DNA from: Bacillus sp. ISL-7
GTDB lineage: Bacteria; Bacillota; Bacilli; Bacillales_B; DSM-18226
Length of the DNA stretch: 64,000 nt
Direction: 5' to 3'
Assembly: GCF_018613065.1 (NCBI RefSeq)
Contig: NZ_JAGGQW010000069.1
Location: 1-64,000 of the forward strand
Under the pieces are notes generated by a model. It worked only from the letters and a program-made list of their open reading frames with translations. It was not told where the DNA came from and ran no database searches. Of this stretch, positions 20,635 through 29,466 are shown in pieces (the stretch's first letter is position 1; each line of letters begins with the position of its first letter). A program made the translations under genes and the position numbers.

Positions 20635-20872
20635 AATCCACCACTCCGGTCTGCTCTCTTATATTAAATATACAGGAACGGGGCATGAAATCCTCTTTAA
20701 AGTGGTCGACAATTATCAACCTTTTGGAGGGGATTTACGGAGATTTCCTGAGAAATATGTCGGATGGAGAGAATTTTTTGAAAAGTGTTAAAAATTATTC
20801 AAACATTGCTGCTGATTAAAGGGCAGCATTTTGTAAAATGAAGTTAGATTCGAAATCGAAAGGATGTGGATT

Positions 20873-21091
20873 ATGAGTTTTAAAGACCGTAATGAATCAG
20901 ATGAAATTAAAATTTTAAGATTTCTAAACTCGCGAATGAAATTAGCTGAAAAGGATAAAATTCGCTTTCATAACCTTGTGAAAGGATTTGAAGGTGAAGT
21001 TATGTTTGACTCATTGAGTTTTAGGGCAGTTAAGAGATTTTCCCGTGACAAGATTCGTTCCATTAACATGATGCTATTCCTTTCCACGTGA
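20873..21091 (+). pseudogene. Truncated NERD-like gene (5' remnant)
   Basis: A 72-codon frame with a plausible start (AAAGGATG upstream). Residues 8-45 (ESDEIKILRFLNSRMKL, then KGFEGEVMFDSL) resemble the N-terminus of nuclease-related-domain (NERD) proteins of Bacillaceae, which are about 300 residues long. After FDSL the similarity stops and the frame ends soon after, right beside a group II intron fragment in the opposite orientation. I read it as the 5' end of a gene broken by that insertion and later loss. It could also be a small functional protein. Confidence 0.5.
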
Positions 21092-21092
21092 A

Positions 21093-21264
21093 TGAAGGTT
21101 CTGTTTATGCCGGCTCTTGCTCCACCCTCCTAGAGTCCCCAGCGGATTCACCGCTTCCTTCAGATTCCACGTCACCACGGACACCCTTGCGTTAAGCTAG
21201 CCATTACTACTGCCTTCATGGCTCGGGACTTTCACCCTAGAGACTACACCCATGCCGGGCGCAC
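21093..21264 (-). mobile_element. 5' end fragment of a group II intron
   Basis: On the minus strand the segment starts GTGCGCCCGGCATGGGTG, fitting the group II intron 5' consensus GUGYG, and continues with the domain I pattern of bacterial class B introns: GGTGAAAGTCCCGA, TAACGCAAGGGTGTCCG and GTGGAATCTGAAGGAAGC. After about 120 bases the pattern fades. No reverse transcriptase/maturase gene, domain V or domain VI follows, so it is a dead fragment. The 3' limit is approximate. It lies between the yusE terminator and the NERD-like remnant. Confidence 0.65.
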
Positions 21265-21270
21265 ATTAAA

Positions 21271-21295
21271 AGCAGATGCACTTTGCGCATCTGCT
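21271..21295 (-). terminator. Terminator of yusF-yusE
   Basis: AGCAGATGC and GCATCTGCT enclose seven bases directly at the yusE stop; TTTTAA follows on the minus strand. Confidence 0.8.
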
Positions 21296-21603
21296 TAGGA
21301 TAAATGCTGTTTTATTTTTTCAAGCAAAAATGGAACTGATTGAAAAGCGTAGAGGGTTTCTTTTATCTTGCCGGCTTCAACAAATAATAGGCAAGGGACA
21401 CTTTCAATTGCTAAATCCCTAGCAAGGTCTGGGTAGAAATTTAAATTCATTTTTCCCATATCTAACTCTACTAGTTGCTCAATGACCTGCAGCATTTTTG
21501 AAGCTACCTGACAGGTACCGCACATAGGTGTATAAAAATAGACTAACCCGGTCGCCTTTTTTTCAAGAAAGGCAGATAAATCTGTTCGATTCCATTCGTT
21601 CAT
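21295..21603 (-). CDS. yusE: Thioredoxin-like protein YusE
   Basis: A 102-residue thioredoxin-fold protein with the redox motif CGTC in YTPMCGTCQVA (near residues 28-31) and the cis-proline region ESVPCLLFVEAGK. Cytoplasmic, no signal peptide. Substrates are unknown. Follows yusF by eight bases. Confidence 0.88.
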   Translation of the reverse strand: MNEWNRTDLSAFLEKKATGLVYFYTPMCGTCQVASKMLQVIEQLVELDMGKMNLNFYPDLARDLAIESVPCLLFVEAGKIKETLYAFQSVPFLLEKIKQHLS

Positions 21604-21610
21604 ATATCTT

Positions 21611-21970
21611 TTAACCCATTTCTAAAAATTCAGTATGAACATCGATATTCGCCCCTATTAGAACGGTTGCCAAATGGTGCACTGGCGCAGTTGCCACCTC
21701 ACGATACATCCGGTCAATATACAAATGTTCCGCTTGGGGAAATTCTCGTTTTAACTGTTTGCGAAGCTTTTCACCTGAGGAGTCGGCATCCACAAGAATA
21801 TAGACATCCTTATCCTCAAGAAATTCAATTAATTCATCTAATTTTGTGATACTGATTGTACCATTGGTACAAATAATTTCTACTGGTTCCTTAACAATTC
21901 TTTTGACCTTATTTTTATCTGATTTTCCTTCGACAATAAGAACTTTGTCAACATACGAATCATTCATCAT
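21611..21970 (-). CDS. yusF: Toprim-domain protein YusF
   Basis: A 119-residue single Toprim domain. The glutamate of the first motif is in VLIVEGKSDK and the DxD motif is in VYILVDADSSG (near residue 56). Similar to RNase M5-type Toprim proteins but shorter. Nucleic-acid substrate unknown. RBS is weak (AGGTGATGG). In operon with yusE. Confidence 0.88.
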   Translation of the reverse strand: MMNDSYVDKVLIVEGKSDKNKVKRIVKEPVEIICTNGTISITKLDELIEFLEDKDVYILVDADSSGEKLRKQLKREFPQAEHLYIDRMYREVATAPVHHLATVLIGANIDVHTEFLEMG

Positions 21971-22112
21971 CCATCACCTGTATTAGAAGTTGTTTATGTT
22001 AACATATTCTAAAATATTGATTACGTGTGTATTCTTCTGCCTATGTTAACTTTATCATTATTGTCATTTTAAAAATAGGGATTTGCCTCAGAATTCATTG
22101 AAATTTACTTAG

Positions 22113-22352
22113 TTAACACCATCCTCCATCATCACAATCTGTATATTTTGCATTAGGGTTTTCTGTTGTCGTGACATGTTGATAGATTTTTTGCTGATCC
22201 ACTTCAAAATGATGCTCTAATTCTACTTGCATGTGATCTGAAAGCTTCATTTTTCCAATCGGTGTATTATCAAGAAACAGTTCCATTTCCCCATTTTTCA
22301 TTTTGCCAATCACTCGATCAGTAACATCGACTCTTTGCTGCTTTAACGTCAT
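22113..22352 (-). CDS. yusG: YusG family protein (DUF2553)
   Basis: A 79-residue protein with the characteristic YusG ending AKYTDCDDGGWC. ATG at 22352 is preferred (GAGGGTGGGAGA upstream), giving MTLKQQRVDVTDRV; the frame upstream encodes an unlikely hydrophobic extension. Role unknown; neighbour of gcvH as in B. subtilis. Confidence 0.82.
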   Translation of the reverse strand: MTLKQQRVDVTDRVIGKMKNGEMELFLDNTPIGKMKLSDHMQVELEHHFEVDQQKIYQHVTTTENPNAKYTDCDDGGWC

Positions 22353-22424
22353 TCTCCCACCCTCTTCAATATATTTATTATAAGGTTCCCTAAAATAGTA
22401 GAAGAAAAAGTGGGAAATTAAGAG

Positions 22425-22451
22425 AAAAAGCACCTTGACAAGGTGCTTTTT
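22425..22451 (-). terminator. Terminator after gcvH
   Basis: Perfect inverted repeat AAAAAGCACCTT / AAGGTGCTTTTT with a three-base loop directly after the gcvH stop, ahead of yusG. Confidence 0.9.
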
Positions 22452-22460
22452 CGGGATTAA

Positions 22461-22844
22461 TTAGTCTTCTTTAATCATTTCTTCATATTGTTCAGCCGTC
22501 ATGAGCTTGTCTAGTTCGCTGCTGTCTGATAATTCAATGACAATCATCCATGCTTTTTCATATGGAGATTCGTTGACAAACTCCGGGCTATCACTTAAAT
22601 CTTCATTTACTTCAACGACTTTACCACTAACTGGAGCGTAAAGCTCAGAAACGGTTTTTACAGATTCAACACTTCCAAATGGTTCGTCAGCAGATATCTC
22701 ATCGCCAACTTCTGGAAGTTCAACGAAAACGATATCTCCTAATTCATGCTGTGCAAAATCAGTAATCCCAACACGCACTTTTTCCCCTTCAACCTTTACC
22801 CATTCATGTTCTTCTGAATACCGTAATTCTTTTGGTGTACTCAT
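22461..22844 (-). CDS. gcvH: Glycine cleavage system H protein
   Basis: A 127-residue lipoyl-carrier protein. The lipoylated lysine is Lys63 in [15 protein letters not shown]. In Firmicutes GcvH also acts as the relay from which LipL moves octanoyl/lipoyl groups to other complexes; lipA at 3.4 kb supplies the sulfurs. No gcvT or gcvP lie nearby. Own RBS and terminator. Confidence 0.97.
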   Translation of the reverse strand: MSTPKELRYSEEHEWVKVEGEKVRVGITDFAQHELGDIVFVELPEVGDEISADEPFGSVESVKTVSELYAPVSGKVVEVNEDLSDSPEFVNESPYEKAWMIVIELSDSSELDKLMTAEQYEEMIKED

Positions 22845-22924
22845 CTTAAAAAACCTCCATTTATTTTTTTAAAATCTATCATCGAAATAAATCGATTCCC
22901 ATTAGTAATGAAGGAAGAGCAGGC

Positions 22925-23281
22925 TTACAGCCACATTTTTTCATACTCTTCTTCTTTAAAGCCCACGGTGACACGTTCACCATCAGTTAAAATCGGCCGT
23001 TTGATTAACATGCCATCGGAAGCCAGTAATTCTAGCAGTTCTTCATCAGTTGCAGACTTCATTTTATCCTTTATACCTAATTCACGATATTTCATACCGC
23101 TTGTGTTAAAGAATTTCTTTAATTCCAGTCCGCTTTTTTGATAAAATTCCTGCAATTCCTCACGACTTGGAGGATGTTCAACAATATGTACTTCTTCATA
23201 GGAAAGCTGATGGGCATCCAGCCATTTCTTCGCGTTTCGACAAGTGCCGCATTTCGGATACCAGTAAAACGTCAGAGACAT
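22925..23281 (-). CDS. yusI: ArsC/Spx-family protein YusI
   Basis: A 118-residue ArsC/Spx-like thioredoxin-fold protein with a CGTC motif at residues 11-14 (YPKCGTCRNAKKWL) and the family block KKFFNTSGMKYREL. Distinct from Spx proper. ATG at 23281 preferred: GGCGGTG lies six bases upstream; a GTG at 23290 is inside the RBS. Redox role is inferred from family. Confidence 0.87.
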   Translation of the reverse strand: MSLTFYWYPKCGTCRNAKKWLDAHQLSYEEVHIVEHPPSREELQEFYQKSGLELKKFFNTSGMKYRELGIKDKMKSATDEELLELLASDGMLIKRPILTDGERVTVGFKEEEYEKMWL

Positions 23282-23440
23282 CAATATCACCGCCTTTTCC
23301 TATAAAATATCAATGACTTATTAGTGTCAATTGAATATTATCATACCGTTTTTCAAAATCCTAATGCAAAAAATATGTTCTACTTAAAAAAATTCGACTA
23401 ATTTTTCAAAATTCCTTCCTTTTCTAATATAAAAATTTAA

Positions 23441-23466
23441 GCCCCCTTCCTAATAGAAAGGGAGCC
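23441..23466 (-). terminator. Terminator of the fadN-fadA-fadE operon
   Basis: GCTCCCTT pairs with AAGGGGGC on the minus strand, followed by a T-rich run, just after the fadE stop. Confidence 0.8.
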
Positions 23467-23474
23467 TGATTTAA

Positions 23475-25259
23475 TTAAACAAGATAGCGTTCCGCCTTAA
23501 TTATGATATCAGCAGCTTCACGTTTTTTCGCAATGACATTAATTGGAGTATGACGTGTAAATTTACGAAGCGAGGACAACATCATGCGCAAGGTATCGCC
23601 TTGTTCAACAGCAACTAATGTTTCTTTGGCAATCGCCTCAAGCTCATTGAAGGCTTCTTGGCAGTAAATTTGTGTATAAAGAAGTTTCTGCTTGTTCTTA
23701 TCTAAACCAGTTTTTGCAATCGCCTTTTCAGTACGTAACACAACGGATTCCATTGCATACACGTTAGAAATAAGATCCGCGATATTTGCTAAAACTTCCT
23801 GCTCTTTTTCAAGTGCTTTGCCATATTTTTGCGTGGCTAAACCAGCTGCTAAAAGGGCAATCTTTTTTGCATTTCTTACAAGATATTTTTCCTGTGCAAG
23901 TGGCTCATCACCAGGTTCTTCTGGTGTTAACATCATTAATTCCTCTTGAAGGGCAACTGCCTTTTGGAATAATGGGAGCTCACCCTTGAACGCTTTTTTC
24001 AATAAGGTGCCTGGCACTAGCAGGCGGTTAATTTCATTTGTTCCTTCAAAAATACGCTGAATACGTGCATCACGATATGCTCTTTCAATTGGATACTCCT
24101 GCATAAATCCGTATCCTCCATGAATTTGTACACCTTCATCCGTTACATAGGCTAATACTTCACTTGCAAAGAATTTATTCAATGAACACTCAATCGCATA
24201 TTCGGCAATTGAATTTGCCACTAATTTAATATCCTTTTCTTCTTCAGTTGAAAGTTTGCCTTGGTTTTCTTCGTACAGACCTATGGTACGGTAAACAGAG
24301 CTTTCTGCCGCGTAAATCTTAGAGGCCAGGGTTCCGAATTTTTCTTTGGTTAAATTGAATTGTGAAATTGGTGTTTTAAATTGTTGACGCCCATTTGCAT
24401 ATTTAACAGTCAATTCAAAGGCCTTCTTGGAACCACCCACACTGCCAACCGCAAGCTTGTAACGCCCGATATTTAAGATGTTAAAGGCAATCACATGACC
24501 TTTACCAATTTCACCTAATAAATTTTCGACAGGAACGGGAACATCTTCTAAAATAAGCGTCCGAGTGGAAGAACTCTTAATTCCCATTTTCTTTTCCTCT
24601 GCACCCGTTGAAACTCCAGCAAAATCTCGATCAACAATGAATGCAGTGAATTGCTCGCCATCAATTTTTGCATATACTACAAATACATCAGCAAAACCGG
24701 CATTGGTAATCCATTGCTTTTCCCCGTTTAGAATATAATGAGTACCTGCAGAATTTAATTTAGCCGTTGCTCTGGCACCAAGGGCATCAGAACCAGAACC
24801 CGGTTCAGTTAAGGCATAAGCGGCCAGCTTTTCACCAGATGCAAGGGCAGGTAAATATCTGCGTTTTTGGTCCTCGTTCCCGAATAACACGATTGGCAGG
24901 GAACCAATTCCCACGTGTGCCCCGTGAGAAAGAGAGAAACCACCGCCTCCAGCCATTTTTTCGGTAAGTAGCGATGAGGTAATCTTATCTAGGGCTAAGC
25001 CTTCATATTCCTCCGGTACGTCAACTGCTAACAGACCAAGTTCACCGGCTTTTTTAAGGAGCTTCACCGTCCGGTCAAACTCATGGTTTTCTAAATGTTC
25101 AAGCTGTGGAACCACTTCTTTTTCAACAAAATCTTCTGCTGTTTTCGCAATCATCAAATGCTCTTCGGTAAAATCCTCCGGTGTAAATAGTTGCTCATAA
25201 GAAATATCTTCAATTAAAAAGCTTCCGCCTTTAATGATTTTTTCTGTTTGGTTTGCCAT
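23475..25259 (-). CDS. fadE: Acyl-CoA dehydrogenase FadE
   Basis: A 594-residue FAD-dependent acyl-CoA dehydrogenase, first step of beta-oxidation. FAD/substrate motifs YALTEPGSGSDALG, QWITNAGFADVFVVYA and GYGFMQEYPIERAYRDARI are present, and the C-terminal extra helical domain (residues 430-594) is typical of the FadE/YusJ subgroup. Third gene of fadN-fadA-fadE. Confidence 0.96.
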   Translation of the reverse strand: MANQTEKIIKGGSFLIEDISYEQLFTPEDFTEEHLMIAKTAEDFVEKEVVPQLEHLENHEFDRTVKLLKKAGELGLLAVDVPEEYEGLALDKITSSLLTEKMAGGGGFSLSHGAHVGIGSLPIVLFGNEDQKRRYLPALASGEKLAAYALTEPGSGSDALGARATAKLNSAGTHYILNGEKQWITNAGFADVFVVYAKIDGEQFTAFIVDRDFAGVSTGAEEKKMGIKSSSTRTLILEDVPVPVENLLGEIGKGHVIAFNILNIGRYKLAVGSVGGSKKAFELTVKYANGRQQFKTPISQFNLTKEKFGTLASKIYAAESSVYRTIGLYEENQGKLSTEEEKDIKLVANSIAEYAIECSLNKFFASEVLAYVTDEGVQIHGGYGFMQEYPIERAYRDARIQRIFEGTNEINRLLVPGTLLKKAFKGELPLFQKAVALQEELMMLTPEEPGDEPLAQEKYLVRNAKKIALLAAGLATQKYGKALEKEQEVLANIADLISNVYAMESVVLRTEKAIAKTGLDKNKQKLLYTQIYCQEAFNELEAIAKETLVAVEQGDTLRMMLSSLRKFTRHTPINVIAKKREAADIIIKAERYLV

Positions 25260-25284
25260 TATTTATTCCTCCTAATCTTTGATT

Positions 25285-25308
25285 AGTGGGGGCAGATAGC
25301 CGCCCCCC
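25285..25308. other. GC-rich intercistronic hairpin, fadA-fadE
   Basis: GGGGGC and GCCCCC enclose an eight-base loop in the 96 bases between fadA and fadE. No T-run follows on the coding strand, so it is more likely an RNA-stability or processing element than a terminator. Confidence 0.5.
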
Positions 25309-25355
25309 TTGTAAAAGGTATATGTTGCAGTTTGCTTGGGACAGCCCAAAATGGA

Positions 25356-26531
25356 TTAAAGTAATTCAAATACGCCCGCTGCACCCATTCCGCCGCCAAT
25401 ACACATGGTTACTACACCAAATTGTTCTTTCCTGCGTTTTAATTCGTGAATGAGTGAGAGCGTTAATTTTGCTCCTGTACATCCAAGCGGATGTCCTAAG
25501 GCAATGGCGCCTCCATTTACGTTAACAATTTCATCATTTAGACCTAATTCACGAATAACTTGGAGGGATTGGGAAGCAAAGGCTTCATTCAATTCAAATA
25601 AGTTAATATCCGATAACTCTAGACCTGCAAGTTTAACCGCTTTTGGAATCGCAACAACCGGTCCAACACCCATAATTTCAGGCGGGACACCGCCAACAGC
25701 AAAGGATCTGAATTTTGCCAATGGCTTAAGACCAAGTGCCTCTGCCTTTTCACGGTCCATGACAAGCAAGACGGCAGCCCCGTCACTTGTCTGTGAGGCA
25801 TTACCAGCCGTTACCGAACCTGTCACGGAGAAAGCCGGGCGGAGTTTACCTAATGTCTGCAAATTTGTATCTGGGCGAACGCCTTCATCCTGTGAAAATT
25901 GAATTGTTTTTTCAACAAGCTTATTGTCATTACCGACCGTCCGAATCGTCACATCAACTGGAACAATTTCATCGAAGAATTTCCCTTCGGTAATCGCTTT
26001 TGCGGCACGCTGATGGCTTCTTACAGCAAAAGCATCTTGATCCTCGCGGGAAATTCCATATTTCATCGCCACTTGCTCGGCCGTGTGACCCATTCCCATA
26101 TAATATTGAGGAGCCGTTTCTGCTAGTTTGATATTTGGACGGACGACATGCCCCATCATTGGGATCATACTCATGGATTCAGCACCGCCAGCGATAGCTG
26201 TATCGGTGTGGCCAAGCATGATTCCCTGTGCGGCATAAGCAATTGCTTGCAATCCTGAAGAACAGAAACGATTCACTGTGATGGCAGGTACAGTGTATGG
26301 AAGTCCTGCTAAAGCTCCAATATTACGAGCCATGTTGTTGCCTTGTTCCGCTTCAGGCATTGCACATCCAATGATTAAATCATCAATATTCCCTTCATAA
26401 TTTCCAGCACGCCTTAATGTTTCCTTTACCACCAATGCTCCCAAATCATCAGGGCGAACATGGGCGAGCGTACCTTTCTTCGCTTTACCTACCGGGGTCC
26501 TTGCTCCGGCAACGATTACCGCTTCTCTCAT
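25356..26531 (-). CDS. fadA: Acetyl-CoA acyltransferase FadA
   Basis: A 391-residue thiolase, last step of beta-oxidation. Active-site Cys in NRFCSSGLQAIA (near residue 90), His in NVNGGAIALGHPLGCTG and second Cys in TMCIGGGMG near the end. Complete. Lies between fadN and fadE, flanked on both sides by GC-rich intercistronic hairpins. Confidence 0.97.
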   Translation of the reverse strand: MREAVIVAGARTPVGKAKKGTLAHVRPDDLGALVVKETLRRAGNYEGNIDDLIIGCAMPEAEQGNNMARNIGALAGLPYTVPAITVNRFCSSGLQAIAYAAQGIMLGHTDTAIAGGAESMSMIPMMGHVVRPNIKLAETAPQYYMGMGHTAEQVAMKYGISREDQDAFAVRSHQRAAKAITEGKFFDEIVPVDVTIRTVGNDNKLVEKTIQFSQDEGVRPDTNLQTLGKLRPAFSVTGSVTAGNASQTSDGAAVLLVMDREKAEALGLKPLAKFRSFAVGGVPPEIMGVGPVVAIPKAVKLAGLELSDINLFELNEAFASQSLQVIRELGLNDEIVNVNGGAIALGHPLGCTGAKLTLSLIHELKRRKEQFGVVTMCIGGGMGAAGVFELL

Positions 26532-26579
26532 GTAAGTTCCCTCACTTTCTGTTAAATTAGAAAAATACGAATCTATTTT

Positions 26580-26645
26580 GGGGTCTATCCCCTCGTTCTT
26601 AACGATCTAACCGAAACCTTTTATAAGAGGGGTCAGCCCCCTTTT
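26580..26645. other. Intercistronic hairpins, fadN-fadA
   Basis: Two short GC stems, GGGG-TCTAT-CCCC near 26580 and GGGG-TCA-GCCCC near 26628. The second is followed by eight T residues on the plus strand, where no gene needs a terminator. On the fad coding strand it could set stability or partial readthrough. Confidence 0.45.
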
Positions 26646-26652
26646 TTTTAAA

Positions 26653-29040
26653 TTAGTTTCTTAATGGTTTACCCTTCACAAGCATATGCTGCATGCGCTG
26701 CTGGGATTTTGGCTCCGAAATAAGGCTTAAGAAAGCTTCTCTTTCAAGATCCAATAAATATTGCTCATCAACTTCTGTCCCGAATGGCACTTTTCCGCCT
26801 GCAATCACATAGGCAATTTTCTTGGCAATTTTCAGATCATGCTCTGAAATATACCCAGATAAACGCATCGCTTCGGCTCCAAGTAGCAGGGTCGCATAGC
26901 CAGTTTCACCAACGACCGGCACCTTTCTGCGTACTTTCGGCTTATAGCCTTGTTCGTGTAAGGCTAACACTGCTTGCTTCGCATCATAAAGTAGATGATC
27001 ATTATTAAAGCTGATTCCATCAGAAGAATCCAAGAAATTATTTTCACGTGCTTCTTCAGCGGAAGTGGAAACTTTTGCGGTGGCAATCGTTTCAAACACT
27101 TTATTTGCGACATTTTGCAGGTCAAATGGTACACCGTTTGGAAGGTTTTCTAAGTGCTTCATATAAAGCTCTTTGTTTCCGCCGCCGCCTGGAAGTAAGC
27201 CGACACCGACTTCAACAAGACCCATATACGTTTCGGCTGAAGCTTGAATGTGCGCAGCCGGCAGGCACACCTCAGCACCGCCGCCAAGTGTCATTCCAAA
27301 CGGGGCAGCGACGACTGGCTTAGGGCTGTATTTCACTTTCAGCAAGGCACTATGAAGGTGACGGACAATCATATCCAACTCATAAATATTGTCATCCTGG
27401 ACTTCCATGAGCATCATCGCTAAGTTTGCTCCGACACAGAAGTTCTTTCCTTGGTTCCCGATGACTAGCCCCTTATAGTTCTTCTCAACTTCTTCCACGG
27501 CAAAGTTAATCATTTGAACAATATCAAGACCAATGGCATTGTTAGGTGAATGGAACTCTAATAGAGCTACGCCATCACCGATATCAATCAGACTTGCCCC
27601 GCTATTCTTTTTAATAACACCTTTTTGTTTCTTAATCTTTTTCAGGTCGAGTGCCTTCGGATTAAGTTCAACCAATCGATATTGGCCGTTATCATAGAAG
27701 AACAACTCGCCATTTTCTTCTAAATAGAAGGATGAATGTCCTTTTTCTAACATTTCCGTTACCCAGGCTGGAACTTCAAGACCGGCTTCCTTCATTTTTT
27801 GAACGGATTTTTCCACACCAATCGCATCCCATGTTTCGAATGGGCCTGTTTCCCAGCCAAAGCCCCATTTCATTGCGCGGTCGATGGAAACGATATCATC
27901 AGCAATCTCGCCTAATAGCTGAGCAGAGTATACAAGTGACTGTGCCATTGTATTCCATAAGAATTTTCCGGCCCGATCATTGGCATATACAAGCGCTTTC
28001 AATTTATTCGCTGTCCCTTTTTCCTGCTTGCTAAGTTCAACCGCAGGTGTCGATAACTTTTTACGTGGACCATATTCTAACGTGTTTGGATCCAATTCAA
28101 GAATTTCTTTCCCTTTTTTCAAAAAGAAGCCTTGACCTGATTTGCTTCCAAGCCATCCTTTTTCAACCATTGCTTTCAAAAAGGCAGGGATTTCGAAAAC
28201 TTCCTTTTCTTTGCCTTCTACTTTTTCATAGACGTTATTAGCCACATGATAGAATGTGTCCAATCCAACCACGTCTAGGGTTCGAAAGGTTGCACTCTTT
28301 GCACGGCCAATGAGTGGCCCAGTGATGGAGTCTACTTCGCCGACACTTAAGCCCGCCTTCAGCATTTCCTGAACAGTTACGAGCAGACCGTAAGTCCCGA
28401 TCCGGTTAGCGATAAAGTTTGGTGTATCCTTGGCGACAACCACACCTTTTCCTAAGACATCCTCACCGAAAGTTTTCATGAATGAAATTACTTCTGGAGC
28501 CGTATATTGAGTAGGAATCACTTCAAGTAATTTCAAATAGCGCGGCGGGTTAAAGAAGTGAGTGCCAAGGAAATGCTTTTGGAACTCTTCGGAACGGCCT
28601 TCAATCATTGCTTCTACAGAAATTCCAGATGTATTGGAACTGATAATGCTGCCTGGTTTTCGGTATTGCTCGACCTTTTCAAATACCTGTTTCTTGACAT
28701 TGAGGTTTTCAACAACCACCTCAATGACCCAGTCCACATCTTTCAATTTGACTATATCATCCTCCAGGTTACCTGCTTCAATCAGGGCCAAATTCTTTTT
28801 CACCGCGAGTGGGGCAGGTTTTTGCTTCAATAATTTTTGAATAGATGTTGCACTGATGCGGTTACGTACTTGTTTATCCGCTAAAGTCAGTCCTTTTGCT
28901 TCTTCTTCTTTCGTTACTTCTCGTGGCACAATATCCAATAATAGTGTAGGAATACCGATATTCGCTAGGTGGGCAGCAATTCCTGCCCCCATGACTCCGG
29001 ACCCTAGGACAGCTGCTTTTTTAATCAATTGGTTCAACAT
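26653..29040 (-). CDS. fadN: 3-hydroxyacyl-CoA dehydrogenase/enoyl-CoA hydratase FadN
   Basis: A 795-residue bifunctional beta-oxidation enzyme. The N-terminal NAD-binding dehydrogenase begins AAVLGSGVMGAGIAAHLA; the hydroxyacyl-CoA dehydrogenase core continues to about residue 430; an enoyl-CoA hydratase/crotonase module follows (GLVIGNQGKNFCVGANL near residue 530, MTLGGGAEVCL near 590). The ATG at 29040 is chosen because AAGGGGGAG lies before it; an in-frame TTG at 29055 overlaps the RBS. First gene of the operon, behind a FadR-type operator. Confidence 0.95.
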   Translation of the reverse strand: MLNQLIKKAAVLGSGVMGAGIAAHLANIGIPTLLLDIVPREVTKEEEAKGLTLADKQVRNRISATSIQKLLKQKPAPLAVKKNLALIEAGNLEDDIVKLKDVDWVIEVVVENLNVKKQVFEKVEQYRKPGSIISSNTSGISVEAMIEGRSEEFQKHFLGTHFFNPPRYLKLLEVIPTQYTAPEVISFMKTFGEDVLGKGVVVAKDTPNFIANRIGTYGLLVTVQEMLKAGLSVGEVDSITGPLIGRAKSATFRTLDVVGLDTFYHVANNVYEKVEGKEKEVFEIPAFLKAMVEKGWLGSKSGQGFFLKKGKEILELDPNTLEYGPRKKLSTPAVELSKQEKGTANKLKALVYANDRAGKFLWNTMAQSLVYSAQLLGEIADDIVSIDRAMKWGFGWETGPFETWDAIGVEKSVQKMKEAGLEVPAWVTEMLEKGHSSFYLEENGELFFYDNGQYRLVELNPKALDLKKIKKQKGVIKKNSGASLIDIGDGVALLEFHSPNNAIGLDIVQMINFAVEEVEKNYKGLVIGNQGKNFCVGANLAMMLMEVQDDNIYELDMIVRHLHSALLKVKYSPKPVVAAPFGMTLGGGAEVCLPAAHIQASAETYMGLVEVGVGLLPGGGGNKELYMKHLENLPNGVPFDLQNVANKVFETIATAKVSTSAEEARENNFLDSSDGISFNNDHLLYDAKQAVLALHEQGYKPKVRRKVPVVGETGYATLLLGAEAMRLSGYISEHDLKIAKKIAYVIAGGKVPFGTEVDEQYLLDLEREAFLSLISEPKSQQRMQHMLVKGKPLRN

Positions 29041-29059
29041 TGTCTCCCCCTTCAAACTT

Positions 29060-29089
29060 TGAATGAATACTCATTCATTTTTTTGTCAA
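29060..29089 (-). promoter_or_regulatory. fad promoter with FadR-type operator
   Basis: The near-palindrome TGAATGAGTATTCATTCA (29077-29060 on the minus strand) matches the B. subtilis FadR box. A TTGACA -35 lies at 29089-29084, so the operator covers the -10 and start region. Long-chain acyl-CoA would release FadR and induce fadNAE. Confidence 0.85.
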
Positions 29090-29228
29090 AAAAAATTCAC
29101 ATGTGAATGAGTCTTATTATTACTTACTATAGAATATTTTGAAAATTTGTGCAATCCATAAATGTGGAATTTTATAATTTTTTTTAAAAAATATATAAAA
29201 GGGCACCCTAATATCCGAGGTGATAACG

Positions 29229-29363
29229 ATGGCGAAAATGAAAAAGGATCCTTCTAAAGCAGGCGTTAGTGCTGCAAGTGTGAAGGGCAATGGCGGGCCA
29301 GGCGGCGAAGAGGCTCAAGTTGACAAAAAAAACAGCCAAAACAATCAATTTAGACGAGGATGA
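29229..29363 (+). CDS. yuzL: Small basic protein YuzL
   Basis: A 44-residue basic, glycine-rich protein, MAKMKKDPSKAGVSAASVKG at its start, matching the YuzL family. RBS GAGGTGAT sits five bases before the ATG. In B. subtilis yuzL also lies next to the fad genes. Role unknown; the composition resembles small spore or nucleic-acid-associated proteins. Confidence 0.82.
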   Translation: MAKMKKDPSKAGVSAASVKGNGGPGGEEAQVDKKNSQNNQFRRG

Positions 29364-29366
29364 AGA

Positions 29367-29402
29367 AAAACAGGCTGAGCACTTCAGCCTGTTTCTCTTT
29401 TT
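29367..29402 (+). terminator. Terminator of yuzL
   Basis: AAACAGGCTGA pairs with TTCAGCCTGTTT around a four-base loop, followed by CTCTTTTT. Confidence 0.88.
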
Positions 29403-29466
29403 GCATAAAAATTCCTGTTTGAGAGACCATATAGTCGTAAAGATTACACGAATTAGGAGGGTTATT

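Noticed and set aside
21093..21264. IscB/HEARO-type RNA
   Set aside because: The GTGCG start and domain I-like order fit a group II intron better, and no HNH nuclease gene follows; not fully excluded without a covariance search.
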